A DNA stretch of 64,000 bases, from NCBI RefSeq assembly GCF_000210295.1, contig NC_026738.1:1302001-1366000 (forward strand), given 5' to 3'. Shown here one piece after another: positions 1 through 11,138 of this stretch. A program made the translations under genes and the position numbers. This stretch comes from Trypanosoma brucei gambiense DAL972. Taxonomy: Eukaryota > Euglenozoa > Kinetoplastea > Trypanosomatida > Trypanosomatidae. The first letter of the stretch is position 1. The number at the start of each line of letters is the position of its first letter. Under the pieces are notes generated by a model. That model was not told the DNA's origin. It saw nothing but the letters and a program-made list of their open reading frames with translations, and did not search any database.

Positions 1-1067
1 CGTTGGCGCGTGAAGCTGGACGTGCACTGAATTTCTCTTTGATATACGCTGACAAGCCCATAACCTTTGGTAGTGACGTTGCGGAGAATGTCACTGCAGT
101 AAAGCTTTTGATGCCTCATTCATTCAAGAACGCAACGACACCTAAGCAGCTATCGGCTGCGAACCTCACTGACTTTGCGCACAACTTGGTCAAGGACTTG
201 CGTGCTTCAGACACTCGTGTCGATATCACATTCCCCGATCCCCCGTTTAATTTTTCAGCTGTTGTCCCTGAACGTGAGCAGGAAGTACGTTGGTTTGTCC
301 ATGGGAAAGTAATGAAGCAGCTTGAGATTTGTGAGAGACTTGGTAGCCAGGGCGATGCGGCCGTTATTGCAGCTGCAGCTGATGCGACTGCTCGAGGTAA
401 GGCCAATGTCACATTGAATACCAGCGGAGTCAAGGCAAATGATACAGGGGTTGGTCCCAACACCACAAATACCGCTGGTGGGGCCAATACTACTGCTAAT
501 GTTGCCACTAATGGCACTGCCAACGTTATTGTGAATCCCTCCACCAATGCTACTCCAACTGGAACCAGCAATGCTAGTGCCACTAATACTACCGAGAGAG
601 CTGTTCCTGTTGTTGCCCCTACTCAACCTTCTAATGGATATGCGGAGTGTCGATCCGCTATAACCAACCGCACGGAAACACAGAACATGGAACCACCTTA
701 CGACAGGAAACACCGATATGAGGTATTCCTACCTAAAAAGTATGACTTCAATGTGTCATGGTGCGTGGACATCATTGACTGGCGTGACTTGGACGAGATG
801 TTGAATAACCGCACAGATGAGGTGGTGGAAAAGTCCCTTTCATGGTGCGGCCACGGTTGCATTATTGCGTTTGCGGTGGTAGGTTCCCTGATTGCTGCGT
901 GTCTAGTGGTGCTGGCTGTGGTGTTGACATCGAAGAGGAGGCGTCTTGCTGCTGTGGTTGCTCCACCGCGCCCAAAGTTTGTATCAACAGTGGAAGATGA
1001 TGAAGAAGATCGTGTATCAAACATCGGTGTGCCACTGACCGATGGGAAGGGAACCACCGCACCGTAA
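1..1067 (+). CDS. 3' part of a type I membrane glycoprotein gene, family not recognised
   Basis: The frame is open from the window edge to a TAA at 1065-1067 and has no credible ATG near the edge, so the 5' end lies outside the window. About 354 residues are visible. Roughly residues 135-205 form a low-complexity stretch rich in Asn, Thr, Ala and Gly with many N-X-T/S sites, which implies a heavily N-glycosylated extracellular stalk. It is followed by a Cys-containing juxtamembrane part, a single hydrophobic span at about residues 285-308, a KRRR stop-transfer signal and an acidic cytoplasmic tail of about 46 residues (VEDDEEDR). The layout is that of a trypanosome type I surface or endosomal glycoprotein. 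I do not recognise the family; it is not ISG65-like and not VSG-like. It shares strand with the ESAG-like genes to its right. Confidence 0.75.
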   Translation, partial: LAREAGRALNFSLIYADKPITFGSDVAENVTAVKLLMPHSFKNATTPKQLSAANLTDFAHNLVKDLRASDTRVDITFPDPPFNFSAVVPEREQEVRWFVHGKVMKQLEICERLGSQGDAAVIAAAADATARGKANVTLNTSGVKANDTGVGPNTTNTAGGANTTANVATNGTANVIVNPSTNATPTGTSNASATNTTERAVPVVAPTQPSNGYAECRSAITNRTETQNMEPPYDRKHRYEVFLPKKYDFNVSWCVDIIDWRDLDEMLNNRTDEVVEKSLSWCGHGCIIAFAVVGSLIAACLVVLAVVLTSKRRRLAAVVAPPRPKFVSTVEDDEEDRVSNIGVPLTDGKGTTAP

Positions 1068-3128
1068 GTCACGTGCGTTGTAGCTGTATGTGTAACATCA
1101 CATTCCTTGTGTTTGTGTGGTGTGTTTGCATGCATAGAATATAATCGGACTAGAAAACGCTTTATTTGAGCGTACCCCTGTCCTTGAGTGACACTCTCAG
1201 GGGGATGACGCTGCTTAACATTGTGGAGAGGGAGAGACACAACAGAGAGTAGAGTAATATGTTTGTGTGCAAGAAATAATAGAAAGGAGGAGGGGTGGTG
1301 TGACTCTGTGTCTTGCTTATGTTATTACCTTCCCTCATTGTTTCCCCCCCCCCACATACACACGTACCGGAATCCGTAATATACACGGTATTTGTAGGGG
1401 CTGTCCTTTTATTTTCTCTTCCATTGTTTGCTTTGCATGTCCCTCACAGTTGTGGTAGAATGAGTGCTCGCACCTGGTGTGTGAGTGTGGGAAGGTTTCA
1501 TGCACGAGTGTGTATCACTAAAAATGCGGTCAGTAGATAACAAAGTGTGTGCTAATCACCTTGTGTGAGTATTTAAATCATATTTGACTCCACCGGGTCT
1601 GTGCTTGCTTCTTTCTCTTTGTTTTGATTAACTGGGACGCGTTTGACCTTTTTGCGGTGTGCGTTTATATCTGCTGTGCCCGGCATATGGCACACCTTTC
1701 TTTCACTACGCTATGTGTTCTGAAGCCCCATTACTCTCTTTCCGCGAGTACCCCAATTGCATATACTCCTCTTCACTGCTTCCCTCTTTTTTTTGTTTAA
1801 TTTAGCTTTTCTTAATTACGTAACTTCTGGTAGTGTCAGTAATATGCAGACAGTTGAGAGAGGAGGGGGGGAGGAGTTTACCAACCAAGTAAGTCAGCGG
1901 TCAGCCCCTTCTGAGACCCGTGTGGAGTTTCCTGATGTTTCCATGCACGCATAAGAGGCAGGTAATTTTCCTCGTGACCTTTTTTTTTTTTTTTATGCTA
2001 TCTATCTGTAGTTTCGTATTAGAATTTGTGCCCAGAGGGGCTGCTGATGAATGTTTTTTTTAATTTGTTTTTGTCCTTTGCTCTGCTTAAAGGAACAGGG
2101 GTATTGATGACATTTTTGCTTTTTTTTTTTGCAAAAAAAAGGCGTAGCGGGTGTGGCGAGGACGATTCGTTGTGAAATATATTGAGAAGTTGAACTGTTG
2201 TTGTTGGTATTTTTTTTTTTTGTGTGGTGCGTATGCAAATGCATGACTAACATTCTCATTGTCGGCGGAGTCATAACGTTATCATTGACGGAAAAAGACA
2301 GTTTAGATTTTAATATATGATATTTGTGGCCGGGAATGCTTCCAGGCCACAACAGTACAGTTCTATCGTGACCCCCACGGTGCAATAGTGGTGTACGGCG
2401 TTATTTAAATTTGGAATTTCAACCTTATAAAATTATGTTTTTCTTGCAGCTTAATAGTTTTGGTTGCGGAAATACGAGCAAAATACTTGTCGGGAATAAA
2501 TTTGATATCCACGAAAGAATTGTCATTAAAATTGAGCGGTTCCCTTTATGGAAGCGAGTGCAATGGCCGGTGTCGGAGTGGCCGTAGCAGTTGAGACTTT
2601 AATGTGAATGATTATGAGTCAACAATCTGTTCCACTAGACAGTTAATGGGCAGGCAGTAAAAGCGGACACAAAAATGCAGTCAATTTGTAAAAACTCCAC
2701 AGGGAGGACGGCAACGGCAGAGGGTTTGAGAGGAGCCAGAGAAATGATAACTTTTGCTGCCAATGAGATAAACTCACCATAACCTCGTGTCAATGGTGCG
2801 TTAACAAAGGGTCTCGCCTCAATATCTAATCAGTGATTTAACTTAGGTATAATATGTATGTGCAGACGCAGCCTTTAATTTTTTTTATCGATGTCCTCGT
2901 GTTTCTCTTCCCCTCGAAAAAAAAAGAAGGAAAGCCGACGATACCCTTCGGGAGTTAAGAGGATGGTTTGATGTCCCTTCTGTGCGTCCAACGAGGTGCG
3001 TGCACTTTCCACCGCTAAGTTCTGCACCTCCTTCACAACAGTCAATCAAGGGCCCCTTTTTTTTTTTTTGAATAATGCGCATGCAAACGATCCCGCTTCC
3101 CCCCTTCCCGTTGGCATCTTCCCCCCAT

Positions 3129-3170
<42 letters not shown>

Positions 3171-3221
3171 GCATAGAGCAGCCGAAAAACAGCATTCAAA
3201 CCAAGGTGCCAACTTGAGCGA
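1068..3221. other. intergenic region with no gene
   Basis: No supported gene. It holds long homopolymer T runs (around 1981-1994, 2121-2130 and 2211-2221), pyrimidine-rich stretches and a TA microsatellite near the right end. A pyrimidine tract at about 3091-3128, followed by AG dinucleotides near 3175-3180, is a plausible trans-splice acceptor for the gene starting at 3222. Small open frames here lack protein-like composition. Confidence 0.6.
3139..3165. repeat. TA microsatellite
   Basis: An uninterrupted alternating AT run of 27 bases, flanked by ACATAC-like sequence, between the presumed pyrimidine tract and the start codon at 3222. It would fall at or just before the splice acceptor of the ESAG3-like gene. 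Confidence 0.9.
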
Positions 3222-4409
3222 ATGCGGCATCTTGGCTTTTCTGGCGATAAGAAACGGTCGATGAGCATAGTGGGCTTGTTTCTTTTTTTATTGGCTTGCG
3301 TGTCAGTGGTTGCAACACATGCAAATGGAAGTGTCCTCAGGAGTACGGGATCTGAGGGAAAGGTGTGGTTAGATGCACCAACTAGTCGGCGAGTCCCATT
3401 TAGGAATCCGAGAGTCATTTTTGTTGTTGTTCAGACCCGACCCTCTCCAGGTTGGTGCAGAATGTTAATGACTGCTGTTGTTACAAATGTGTCGGTAATT
3501 TCTATTGGTATGGGTGGGAATTACAGCCACACCATCCGGGCAAACTGGTTATTGAACTTCTTGGATGATGAGGTCCTCCATGATGATGATGTGTTAGTTA
3601 TGTTTGATGGTGCGGATACACTTTTCACTGATGGAATCCATCGGAAACGGAAGCTTGACCACTTTATAAAAATGTCTCCCCCACTGCCTACATTCTTTAA
3701 CCAAGCGGCTATATACAGAGGTGATGCTTGGCCGCCCATGCTTCACACAGCAGAACCGGATTGTTATGCTCCCCAGTTGAACATCACATACAACCCGAAA
3801 AATGAGTCGCATTGGGATCGTTGTGCGAGATTTTATGCCATGGGTCTGTCGGAAGCCAAATCAATTGGTGTTGAGCGGCTGCTGTGGTTGCCACCTCCCG
3901 TGCGTGGACACCTCAACAGTGGAGGAATTGTGGGCCGGGTATGGGCATATAAAGAGGCATTTAGCGTTTTTTTGCAACTCAGGGAAGCCTCCACTGAATG
4001 GTGGTGTGATCAGTCTATTTGGGCTGCTTTATTTATTTGGAGCGTTGGTAGTGCAACGGGTGTGGATCCCAAATACATAATACGGCGTGGAATCATTAGT
4101 CTTGACTATGACAAGAGATACTTTTACTACCCAACAGATGAATACGATACAAGTTCGGTACTTATACATTTTACAGGAAATCCCCACCAGTGGTTACGGT
4201 ATCTCCCGAAGTACTTTACTCACCTTCCGTGGTATAGGAACCTTATGGGAAACAATACCTACAGACATAATGTCGTGGCGGCGTTACGAAATACTTCCAT
4301 CATAACCTACAACTACACTCGGGAGAGGATTGTAAGGAAATATGAAGATATTTGTGATGTGGAACAGATGACTGACCCCGAATTTTTGGTGTACCCACTG
4401 AATAAGTAA
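3222..4409 (+). CDS. ESAG3-like secretory-pathway glycosyltransferase-type protein
   Basis: Intact 395-residue frame with a true ATG at 3222; a second ATG 13 codons in would also place the hydrophobic signal sequence (GLFLFLLACVSVVA) at the N-terminus. Residues from about 65 resemble the glycosyltransferase domain of procollagen lysyl hydroxylases (PLOD): a VVVQT strand followed by PGWCR, an acidic MFDGAD motif at residues 127-132 in the place of the metal-binding Asp motif, NSGGIVGRVW at about 232-241, DQSIW at about 263-267 and IHFTGN at about 315-320. T. brucei ESAG3 proteins share this layout; a decayed copy with the same motifs lies at 25249-26220 on the other strand. Several N-glycosylation sites are visible. 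It is probably a luminal or secreted protein. The donor and acceptor are unknown, and activity is inferred from motifs only. Confidence 0.75.
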   Translation: MRHLGFSGDKKRSMSIVGLFLFLLACVSVVATHANGSVLRSTGSEGKVWLDAPTSRRVPFRNPRVIFVVVQTRPSPGWCRMLMTAVVTNVSVISIGMGGNYSHTIRANWLLNFLDDEVLHDDDVLVMFDGADTLFTDGIHRKRKLDHFIKMSPPLPTFFNQAAIYRGDAWPPMLHTAEPDCYAPQLNITYNPKNESHWDRCARFYAMGLSEAKSIGVERLLWLPPPVRGHLNSGGIVGRVWAYKEAFSVFLQLREASTEWWCDQSIWAALFIWSVGSATGVDPKYIIRRGIISLDYDKRYFYYPTDEYDTSSVLIHFTGNPHQWLRYLPKYFTHLPWYRNLMGNNTYRHNVVAALRNTSIITYNYTRERIVRKYEDICDVEQMTDPEFLVYPLNK

Positions 4410-7400
4410 CATACGGTGGGGTTTTCTACACGCAGCGAGTAGTGTGAGTGTGTGGGGAGGGGTTAGTTGTTGTGAAGACTATGTGTGCAGCTGCCTCACC
4501 GACACATGCCCTTATTCCAACCGTTACTATGCGAATAATCACGAATTATCCCCTTTAATGGAGCAATTTTTTTTTTCCCCTCCGTTTCTTATCATTTGAA
4601 TAACATAATGAACCAACAGGTCCATGAGGGAAATAATATGAGGAAATTATTAGGGTGGAGAATGGAGGCCCTATCTGTAGTGAATAAAAGTGTGTCGACA
4701 ACCCCTTGTGGTGTTGTGCATTTTCGCCACTAATGGAATCAACTTTGTAGATGCTCGAGGCACTGATTGTACATGTATATTTGCTGTTGTGCGGAGCTTT
4801 TGCCTCGGAAATTAAGAAAACAGAAATGCACTATCATCCCCGTCTCATGTGATAGATGCGGAGAATGCAGTTAAAAAAGCGTGTGTTTTATTCGCAGTTA
4901 ATAGGTGACACAAAAGAGAGTGGCACGAGGTAAGGAATGAGGTATCGTGAAATTGGTGTGGGGATTTTCCTGTTTGGGGCCACAATTAATGAAGGGATAA
5001 ATGAAGGAAAAGTATTGATAAACATTGACGAAAACGGTGTTTGCATCATCTTCGCTATTACCGAAAGGAAACGACTCCATGGGTGCATGGGCCAATTTTG
5101 AATATTATAATGATCTGTTGCCGCAAATTTCCCTCCATTGAACCAAACTTCACCTTTTTTTTTTGCATTCTCTCCATTTTTTTTTGGGGGGGGGCCTACG
5201 AAAGGAACGGTCAAACCTTACTGAATGATTTGTTATGTTTCTTTCGCTCATATATGAAGTCAGTATAGAGGAGGGAGCTTTTTCTTTTTTTCGAAAAAAA
5301 AAAGGTAAGCTTCACGGATATGCCAACGGCAACTCCACAGACCATTCTGGATGTAGAATGGACAAAGGCCTTGACATAAACAAAAGCTTTTGTATAAAGG
5401 AGGGAACAAACCCCATTTTCAATTGGAAATGGTTCGTCGCTCAGAAACTTCACGTCGCATGCAGGCGGTATGTTGAAATTGGAAAATGGGGAGTTTCGAG
5501 TATTCTTTGAAAATAAGGAAGTGAACTTCATTTACCTACGGAATTCATTGGTGTCCTTCAATATGCCCCAAAGCGCTGTATTTTTTACGGTCTTTTGAAG
5601 AAGCCCGAGTGATGTTTTGAAATAAATGAACGGTGCTTGAGGAAAATAAATCAGTTCTATTCCAGAAGTATGAAATGATACGGCACAAATGGGTGACAGG
5701 TGCTGGCGCATGCAAACTCAGTTGATAGGAATTAATGTTGAGAATTGTAGAATAAGGCAGGGGAATTTTTCAATTGAGAGAAGAGTTGGATCATGTGCAT
5801 TCGTATATAGGTAGATTAGAAGAGATAAACGAATCATCAATACCTGAGATGAATCATTGTAAAACAATTGCTCATTTACAAACGGCACCGCACAATAATA
5901 CAGTTGGCTTCACAGAAGAAAATATGTAAATGGGAGGAAAGATATACAACCCGATGCTTTTTACCAACCGTATTTGAGAGAGAAAAAAAATCCATTCTCC
6001 TGGTTAGTAGAATTTGACGCTATAGCTGTGGAAAGTTAAGTTATTATGGTTCTTCATTTTATGCCAAGGAAAGGAAAATACTTTAGCAGCCGAAAAGTGG
6101 GATTTGGCCACGGAAACAATGAAACATGAGTGCCAAGAGAGTATTGGAATCCATACCCATGAATATAAAAATCGGAAACCCTCAAGTGCGTGGGTTACGG
6201 AATAGAAAGAGGGCAATTGGATGTGGTTTTAGATCCCATGAAAACAATAAATAAAGGAACGTACTCTAAATCTCTCCAGCCAACAAAGACACTGGTAAAC
6301 GTCATGATCATTATAGTAAAACCTCTGAGTCATGATCCAGTTACTGTGGCGTGGGCTTCAGGGACAAATCACATTGTAAAATGCATTTGGACGCAGCCAA
6401 CATGAGAACATGTGGCTCCGATACCGAGAAGGTCCTGCGATTTCTCGAGAAAGCACAATTTAGAGTTAGAATAGGTTAGGCCCTGTCTTCTCTTTATTGT
6501 GAGTATGCAATTGGCCAAAAGAATCACAACGCAGCATACAGGAACTTTATTGTTAATGGTGGCACTCGGAAGAGAGTGGTTTGTAGCAACCGGAATAAGG
6601 AAAGATAGTATGAAGTTGTAAGGTGGCTGTGGCGACTCAAATGTCGACGAACCAGCGGGCACGAATAACTGATCGCTTTTGCAGGTGGCACCGTACAACA
6701 TCGCACTGTTCTACGGAGGAGCGAAAACGGGAACAACAACAACAAGACGCTTCTGGAAAATTTATCCATAAACAGGTCTCACTACAAAAGCGAATACAAC
6801 TTATTATGAAGACAATAAAGGACGCATTCTGAATGGGATGCTTCTTCAAGGATATTCACGATTTTAGGGTTTGGTGGCAACCACATGGAGGAGAGGGTAG
6901 GAACCCTGAGGTATTTTCTGTTATCGTGTTACTGTGGAAGGGATTCCGACGGCATATAATGGGTATGGGAAATGTTGCAAGCGCATGACTACCACATCCC
7001 TCAGTGAGCTACCAGCATTAGTGAGCGACAAGCAAAAATCCACTTCAGGCATATCACTTTGTGCTTATACCTCACACTGTCATATGCAAAATTGAGATGT
7101 AATACCATGAGGCGAAAAGAAAAGAGCAAGAGTCACAGCAAGGGTGCAAGGTAGAGCATGTCGTATTCTGTCCGGAACTCTCAGCTAATTAATGGTATTT
7201 ACAATAACAAATCACTTGGTCACATGAAATCGAGAACACAACTGGTGGTGGTACCTAAACTACTGCCTGAGCGACTCTCCAAAGTCCTACACATATAATA
7301 ATATCAGTTGACCGTGCACAAATTAGAAGAGAGATGCATATGATACTGCTAAATGCCACTATGGACCACACAAGGAGGTGAACACAGAGAGACAGAGAAG

Positions 7401-7829
7401 AAGAGAAAACAATGATATCTTTGCAGAATCATCAATTTGTACGATGTGCGGCGTTGCGCCTAAAAGTGCTTGTGGAATTACTTCAGATTATACCGTGGTG
7501 ACACACGGTAGTCAAATTGAGGTACGATTCCCCTCAAATCGATGCTACTGAAAACCGTGGAGAAGACGCGAATGAATGTAGAATTTGCACATTTATATTG
7601 TGCGAAAAAGGGTAGGCCCCGGAATACATTGCGGACCAAAACACTGCTTTGAACCGTTGCTAGTGCTCACGGCGCAACAAAGTCAAATGTGTATGTTGGT
7701 TCAATGCGAAGCACAGTAATGTGGAACTAACGGAAAAATATAGGTTGCAATAACGGCACCACTACATGCAGTTGCGAAGTGAAATAAAGGATCGGTGGTT
7801 CCACATCGAGGCCAGAAGAATTCCTAGCG
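4410..7829. other. long region with no supported gene
   Basis: About 3.4 kb with only short, mostly non-ATG open frames in all six frames. Poly-T and poly-A tracts occur near 4567-4575, 5156-5186 and 5282-5302. Two short + strand frames (5235-5510 and 6190-6405) have a slightly protein-like mix but no recognisable motif. The stretch may contain decayed coding sequence; I could not name a family. Confidence 0.4.
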
Positions 7830-8507
7830 ATGCAGCAGGAGCTGAGACACGGCGGTACGGTGCTCCCAAGGTACATTAACAACGCTAAAGGAATGTATGA
7901 TACCGGTGAAAAGACAAGTAATGGAGTACAAAACTGCGGAACAACTGCAGTTTCGATTTTCTCAATGTATGAGGGAAATATAGTAACGTGTTCACTACAA
8001 CGCATACGCTGTAGCTTCTTAACAGAATTGTTGGGAGAGTTAACTTCATGCGTAAGAGCCCGATATAACGAAAAACAACCCACAGAGCGGCATCGGCACC
8101 GGGCATCGACAAACAGTTGCAAGATACGAAGGGATATCGCTTGGGCCAACGCTGCTGGAAAAAGTGCGGAGCATTCGGTTACCACAGTGGTGGTACAAAT
8201 ATTCATCGGCAAGCGGGAAGTCAGCCCAATTCAAGAAAACAAGCATTGCGGGCCTTTTCCTCAAGTATCAAAACTCGATAACATCGTTCTGGAGGTTCAC
8301 ACTTATTCGTTGAGCCTGCGTTTTGTGTACCCAGGATGTGACAGAAAGTGTTATGCGGCAGCAAACTTTTCCATGGGTATAGGTGCCCCTAATGGAATCC
8401 ACGGGATCGAGGAGAGTACTCGCGCTGTGAAGTGGGAAGAGAATCCGTATAATAAGCTTATGTGCCAGGTGTTGAAGAATCTCGCTGTTGCTGTTGGCTT
8501 GGAATGA
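7830..8507 (+). CDS. uncharacterised 225-residue reading frame, possibly a gene relic
   Basis: ATG at 7830, TGA at 8505-8507. There is no signal peptide and no clear transmembrane segment. Composition is mixed, with ten Cys, and the last 80 residues look most protein-like (for example FVYPGCDRKCYAAANFSMGI, then NPYNKLM near the end). No domain is recognised. The surrounding several kb contain no other gene, and a clear pyrimidine tract with AG is not evident just upstream. It could be the 3' remnant of a larger pseudogene or a chance frame. A similarity search against T. brucei subtelomeric proteins would settle it. Confidence 0.25.
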   Translation: MQQELRHGGTVLPRYINNAKGMYDTGEKTSNGVQNCGTTAVSIFSMYEGNIVTCSLQRIRCSFLTELLGELTSCVRARYNEKQPTERHRHRASTNSCKIRRDIAWANAAGKSAEHSVTTVVVQIFIGKREVSPIQENKHCGPFPQVSKLDNIVLEVHTYSLSLRFVYPGCDRKCYAAANFSMGIGAPNGIHGIEESTRAVKWEENPYNKLMCQVLKNLAVAVGLE

Positions 8508-9055
8508 GTGACGTTAAAAGATTGTATTCAGAAGATATTCTATTTCTTGTGTACGATCAAGAAAGCCATCTCTGGCACTGGTGGTTCCCTCTCGAGAGAA
8601 GAACATAAGCGCTTGAAGAGATGCAAGTGTATTACGTAGTGTCGAATTTCCGAGTCTGGTTCTTATGAAGAAACGCAAGAGCTCTCTTGACTAAAAGCCA
8701 CTGGAGCTGCTATCGCCCTGAGGTCTGGAAGCTATCAGAAAACCTAACAATGCTGTCGAAAAAAAAATTGTACGAATGGATCAGGGACCAGCTGGGGAAC
8801 CCCTGCTGTCGAGGATTTTGCCTGGTGTCTGCATCAAGGTGTTAATGGCGTATCTCCCACCGTTTATGGTGCCAAGAAGGAAAAAGGAAACCGGATACAT
8901 ATTCTGGAAGAGCTATAGTTCCCTTTAGTGTAACGCGCCGATAATAAAAGGGATTTACAAACTAGAAGTGTTTCTGAGTAGGTTGTGTATACGGTTTATT
9001 TGGAAGTGAGGTTAGAGACGTATGGATTTTTTTGCTGCGTGTGATTTTTCCTTCT
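8508..9055. other. intergenic region
   Basis: No gene seen. The right end runs into a T-rich pyrimidine tract (9025-9055) that precedes the splice acceptor of the next gene. Confidence 0.5.
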
Positions 9056-9057
9056 AG
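9025..9057 (+). promoter_or_regulatory. predicted trans-splice acceptor of the ESAG2-like gene
   Basis: A T-rich tract (ATTTTTTTGC ... ATTTTTCCTTC) ends in TAG at 9055-9057, 22 nt before the ATG at 9080. This supports the ATG over the in-frame TTG at 9032, which lies upstream of the acceptor and would be removed. Confidence 0.6.
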
Positions 9058-9079
9058 AAAGGTAATTGAAGGAAGGTTA

Positions 9080-10114
9080 ATGATAATGTGGAAGAAGTTA
9101 CTGGGATTAATTGTGGGCGTTGTTTCGATGACGATGATGCCCGTGTCCTGCGTTGAGCAAGAAATAGTTAACGAAGATGAGTTTAAGACATTATGTGAAT
9201 TCGTTAGTTTAGCAGAACAAATAAACGAGTCGCTAAAAGGAATAAAAGAAAAGTCAGGAGTAAAAATGGCTTCACTACAGAAGAGGGTTACGGATATATT
9301 GTATGGAACCGGAGTCAGTCACGTGGATAAAATGGTGTGGAAACGATACAGAGGGCAAGATTGCGGGGAGGACAATCGAGACAGACCTGCCGTGGCTGGA
9401 AAAGCCCTCGTAAAAGATCTTCTTTGTTTGTGTGAAGGGCGAGACGGACGATCGACTCTCAAGGACATTTGTTACACTGGAAACGACAAACGGTATAACT
9501 CTGCAAAATGGGAAGACTCTGTGCACCATAAAAATACGTGGAATGAATTGCAAAATAAATGTGAAAGGGGACGTAGCGAGGGTGTGCCGACGCGAACTGA
9601 GTTTCAAGGTATGAGAAAACGACTCGAGACGCGCATAAAAGAACGTAAACGCTCAGGCGGCCGTGGGAACTACATCTACGGAGGGAACAAAGATGATGCA
9701 CCAACTCTCTGCGACGGACAGGAGTCACAAACTAACGGCATTTGTGTAATGTATCCGGAGGGATCCGAGGAAGACAGTACAATTGGCATCAAATGGCTTG
9801 GGGAGTTGAAAGATCTGGTTGAAGAAGTTGAAGAAATGAGCAAAAGTGCAAGCACGCACACTGAACCAACCACAAAACCAACCACAGGCACAAAGGCAGA
9901 CACGAACAGAGATACACGGACGAAGAGAAACCCAAAGGAAAGTTCACCAACCGAGCGATCAGACGAACCACAAAAAAATGGAAACCCAAATACGCAAACA
10001 GCTACCAGCACTGAGACAGCTTTAACCACGGCGAGACCACCCGAAGAACAAAAGAGTTCGTCCAAAATTATTTTACAATTTCTACGGATATTTTTATTTT
10101 TATTGTCTGTGTAA
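9080..10114 (+). CDS. VSG-like GPI-anchored surface protein, probably ESAG2 family
   Basis: A 344-residue protein from the ATG at 9080. An N-terminal signal sequence (KKLLGLIVGVVSMTMMPVSC) is followed by a helical ectodomain with Cys pairs (ALVKDLLCLCEG, then DICYTG) and the block LCDGQESQTNGICVMYPEG followed by GIKWLGEL. That Cys-rich pattern is typical of b-type VSG-like proteins and ESAG2. A hydrophilic Thr/Lys/Pro-rich region (about residues 255-320) leads to SSSK and a hydrophobic end (IILQFLRIFLFLLSV), the form of a GPI-attachment signal. It lies between ESAG3-like and ESAG1-like genes on the same strand. ESAG2 function is unknown. I am confident of a GPI-anchored VSG-superfamily protein and less sure of ESAG2 itself. 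Confidence 0.6.
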   Translation: MIMWKKLLGLIVGVVSMTMMPVSCVEQEIVNEDEFKTLCEFVSLAEQINESLKGIKEKSGVKMASLQKRVTDILYGTGVSHVDKMVWKRYRGQDCGEDNRDRPAVAGKALVKDLLCLCEGRDGRSTLKDICYTGNDKRYNSAKWEDSVHHKNTWNELQNKCERGRSEGVPTRTEFQGMRKRLETRIKERKRSGGRGNYIYGGNKDDAPTLCDGQESQTNGICVMYPEGSEEDSTIGIKWLGELKDLVEEVEEMSKSASTHTEPTTKPTTGTKADTNRDTRTKRNPKESSPTERSDEPQKNGNPNTQTATSTETALTTARPPEEQKSSSKIILQFLRIFLFLLSV

Positions 10115-11117
10115 ATTGGTCCACCATTCAACTTTTTTTAAGTGACTTATGACGTTGGTGAGGAAAATAAAACAAACACCAGCGCATAAGACCAGAAAAC
10201 AAGTTGGAGAGAGCGGAGAGGCTATGTGTTTTTCTACTTGAGAGTTTAACTGAAGTGGATAGCTTCAGTGCCATGAAAGCAACCCACCCACACTTGTGAG
10301 GAGCAGTGAAAATTGGGCAAAATAAAAACGACTGGAAGAGAATGGAAAATAAACAGCGTTTAACTTCATGATTTTTAAAGTTAAACGAATAAAGATATTG
10401 ACATTGTTGTTACGAAATCTGGAAAGACAAAATATATTAAAAGAACCGCGTTGCGTATGCACAGGAAGTGAATCTTACGAGGCTCACAATTGGGCCCATT
10501 CAAACATAAGAAACAGAAACAGTTGGATTTCTCTTTGGAAGCTTGGTTGCAGCATTTAAGAACGGAGAGCAAAGAGATAGTTATGTATACAGAAACCCAC
10601 TGAAACTACGGTCAAGTCCAAGCGTGTTGGTGTGACGATCAAACCGCCAGCAAGTGGTGAAGGAAGCACGAACAAAAGGGTTCACGAACTCCGATCAAAT
10701 CTCTAAATAAAACACCAAAAGAACTAAATGTGTGGTTTTTCATTTAATTGGTAGGAAAGTGAAGCCACCAAAAGACATATTGTCTAACTTGATTTTTATT
10801 TTGTGTAACCCCGAAGTTTAAGGTACATGAAAGTTGGGAATCGTGCAAGGAAGCTGAGGGGCGATCAAAAGGGCTGTGGGTGAAGGAAGCACCTGCACGG
10901 TGCATCAAAAATTAAGTTAAAAGGCGCTGAAGGCGGCAGAAGGGGCCCTCATAGTCTTTGAGAGTCTTCTTTGTGGGAGGAAACAATCAGAATGACATGT
11001 GCTAAGTTCGTGTGTATTCGCTCTAATTCCAAATATCATAATTGTCGTTTACAATCTAACATGTATAGATGCGTCGATATCCTTTTTGCCTCTTGGTGGT
11101 ATTTTGTATAATTTGTT
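10115..11117. other. intergenic region between the ESAG2-like gene and its relic
   Basis: About 1 kb, A-rich on the + strand, with no supported gene. It ends in a pyrimidine-containing stretch leading to the TAG at 11117-11119. Confidence 0.5.
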
Positions 11118-11119
11118 AG
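11085..11119 (+). promoter_or_regulatory. predicted trans-splice acceptor retained by the relic gene
   Basis: T-rich sequence ending in TTTGTTAG at 11112-11119, 19 nt before the ATG at 11139. The layout matches that of the intact gene at 9080, which suggests the relic still has a usable acceptor. Confidence 0.45.
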
Positions 11120-11138
11120 TCTTACACCAGGAAGAAAA

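Noticed and set aside
3139..3165. TA run as a promoter
   Set aside because: Trypanosome protein genes are mostly transcribed polycistronically and lack TATA promoters; it is a microsatellite.
2885..3418. 177-codon - strand frame overlapping the ESAG3-like start
   Set aside because: It overlaps a motif-supported gene, includes the TA microsatellite and lacks protein-like character.
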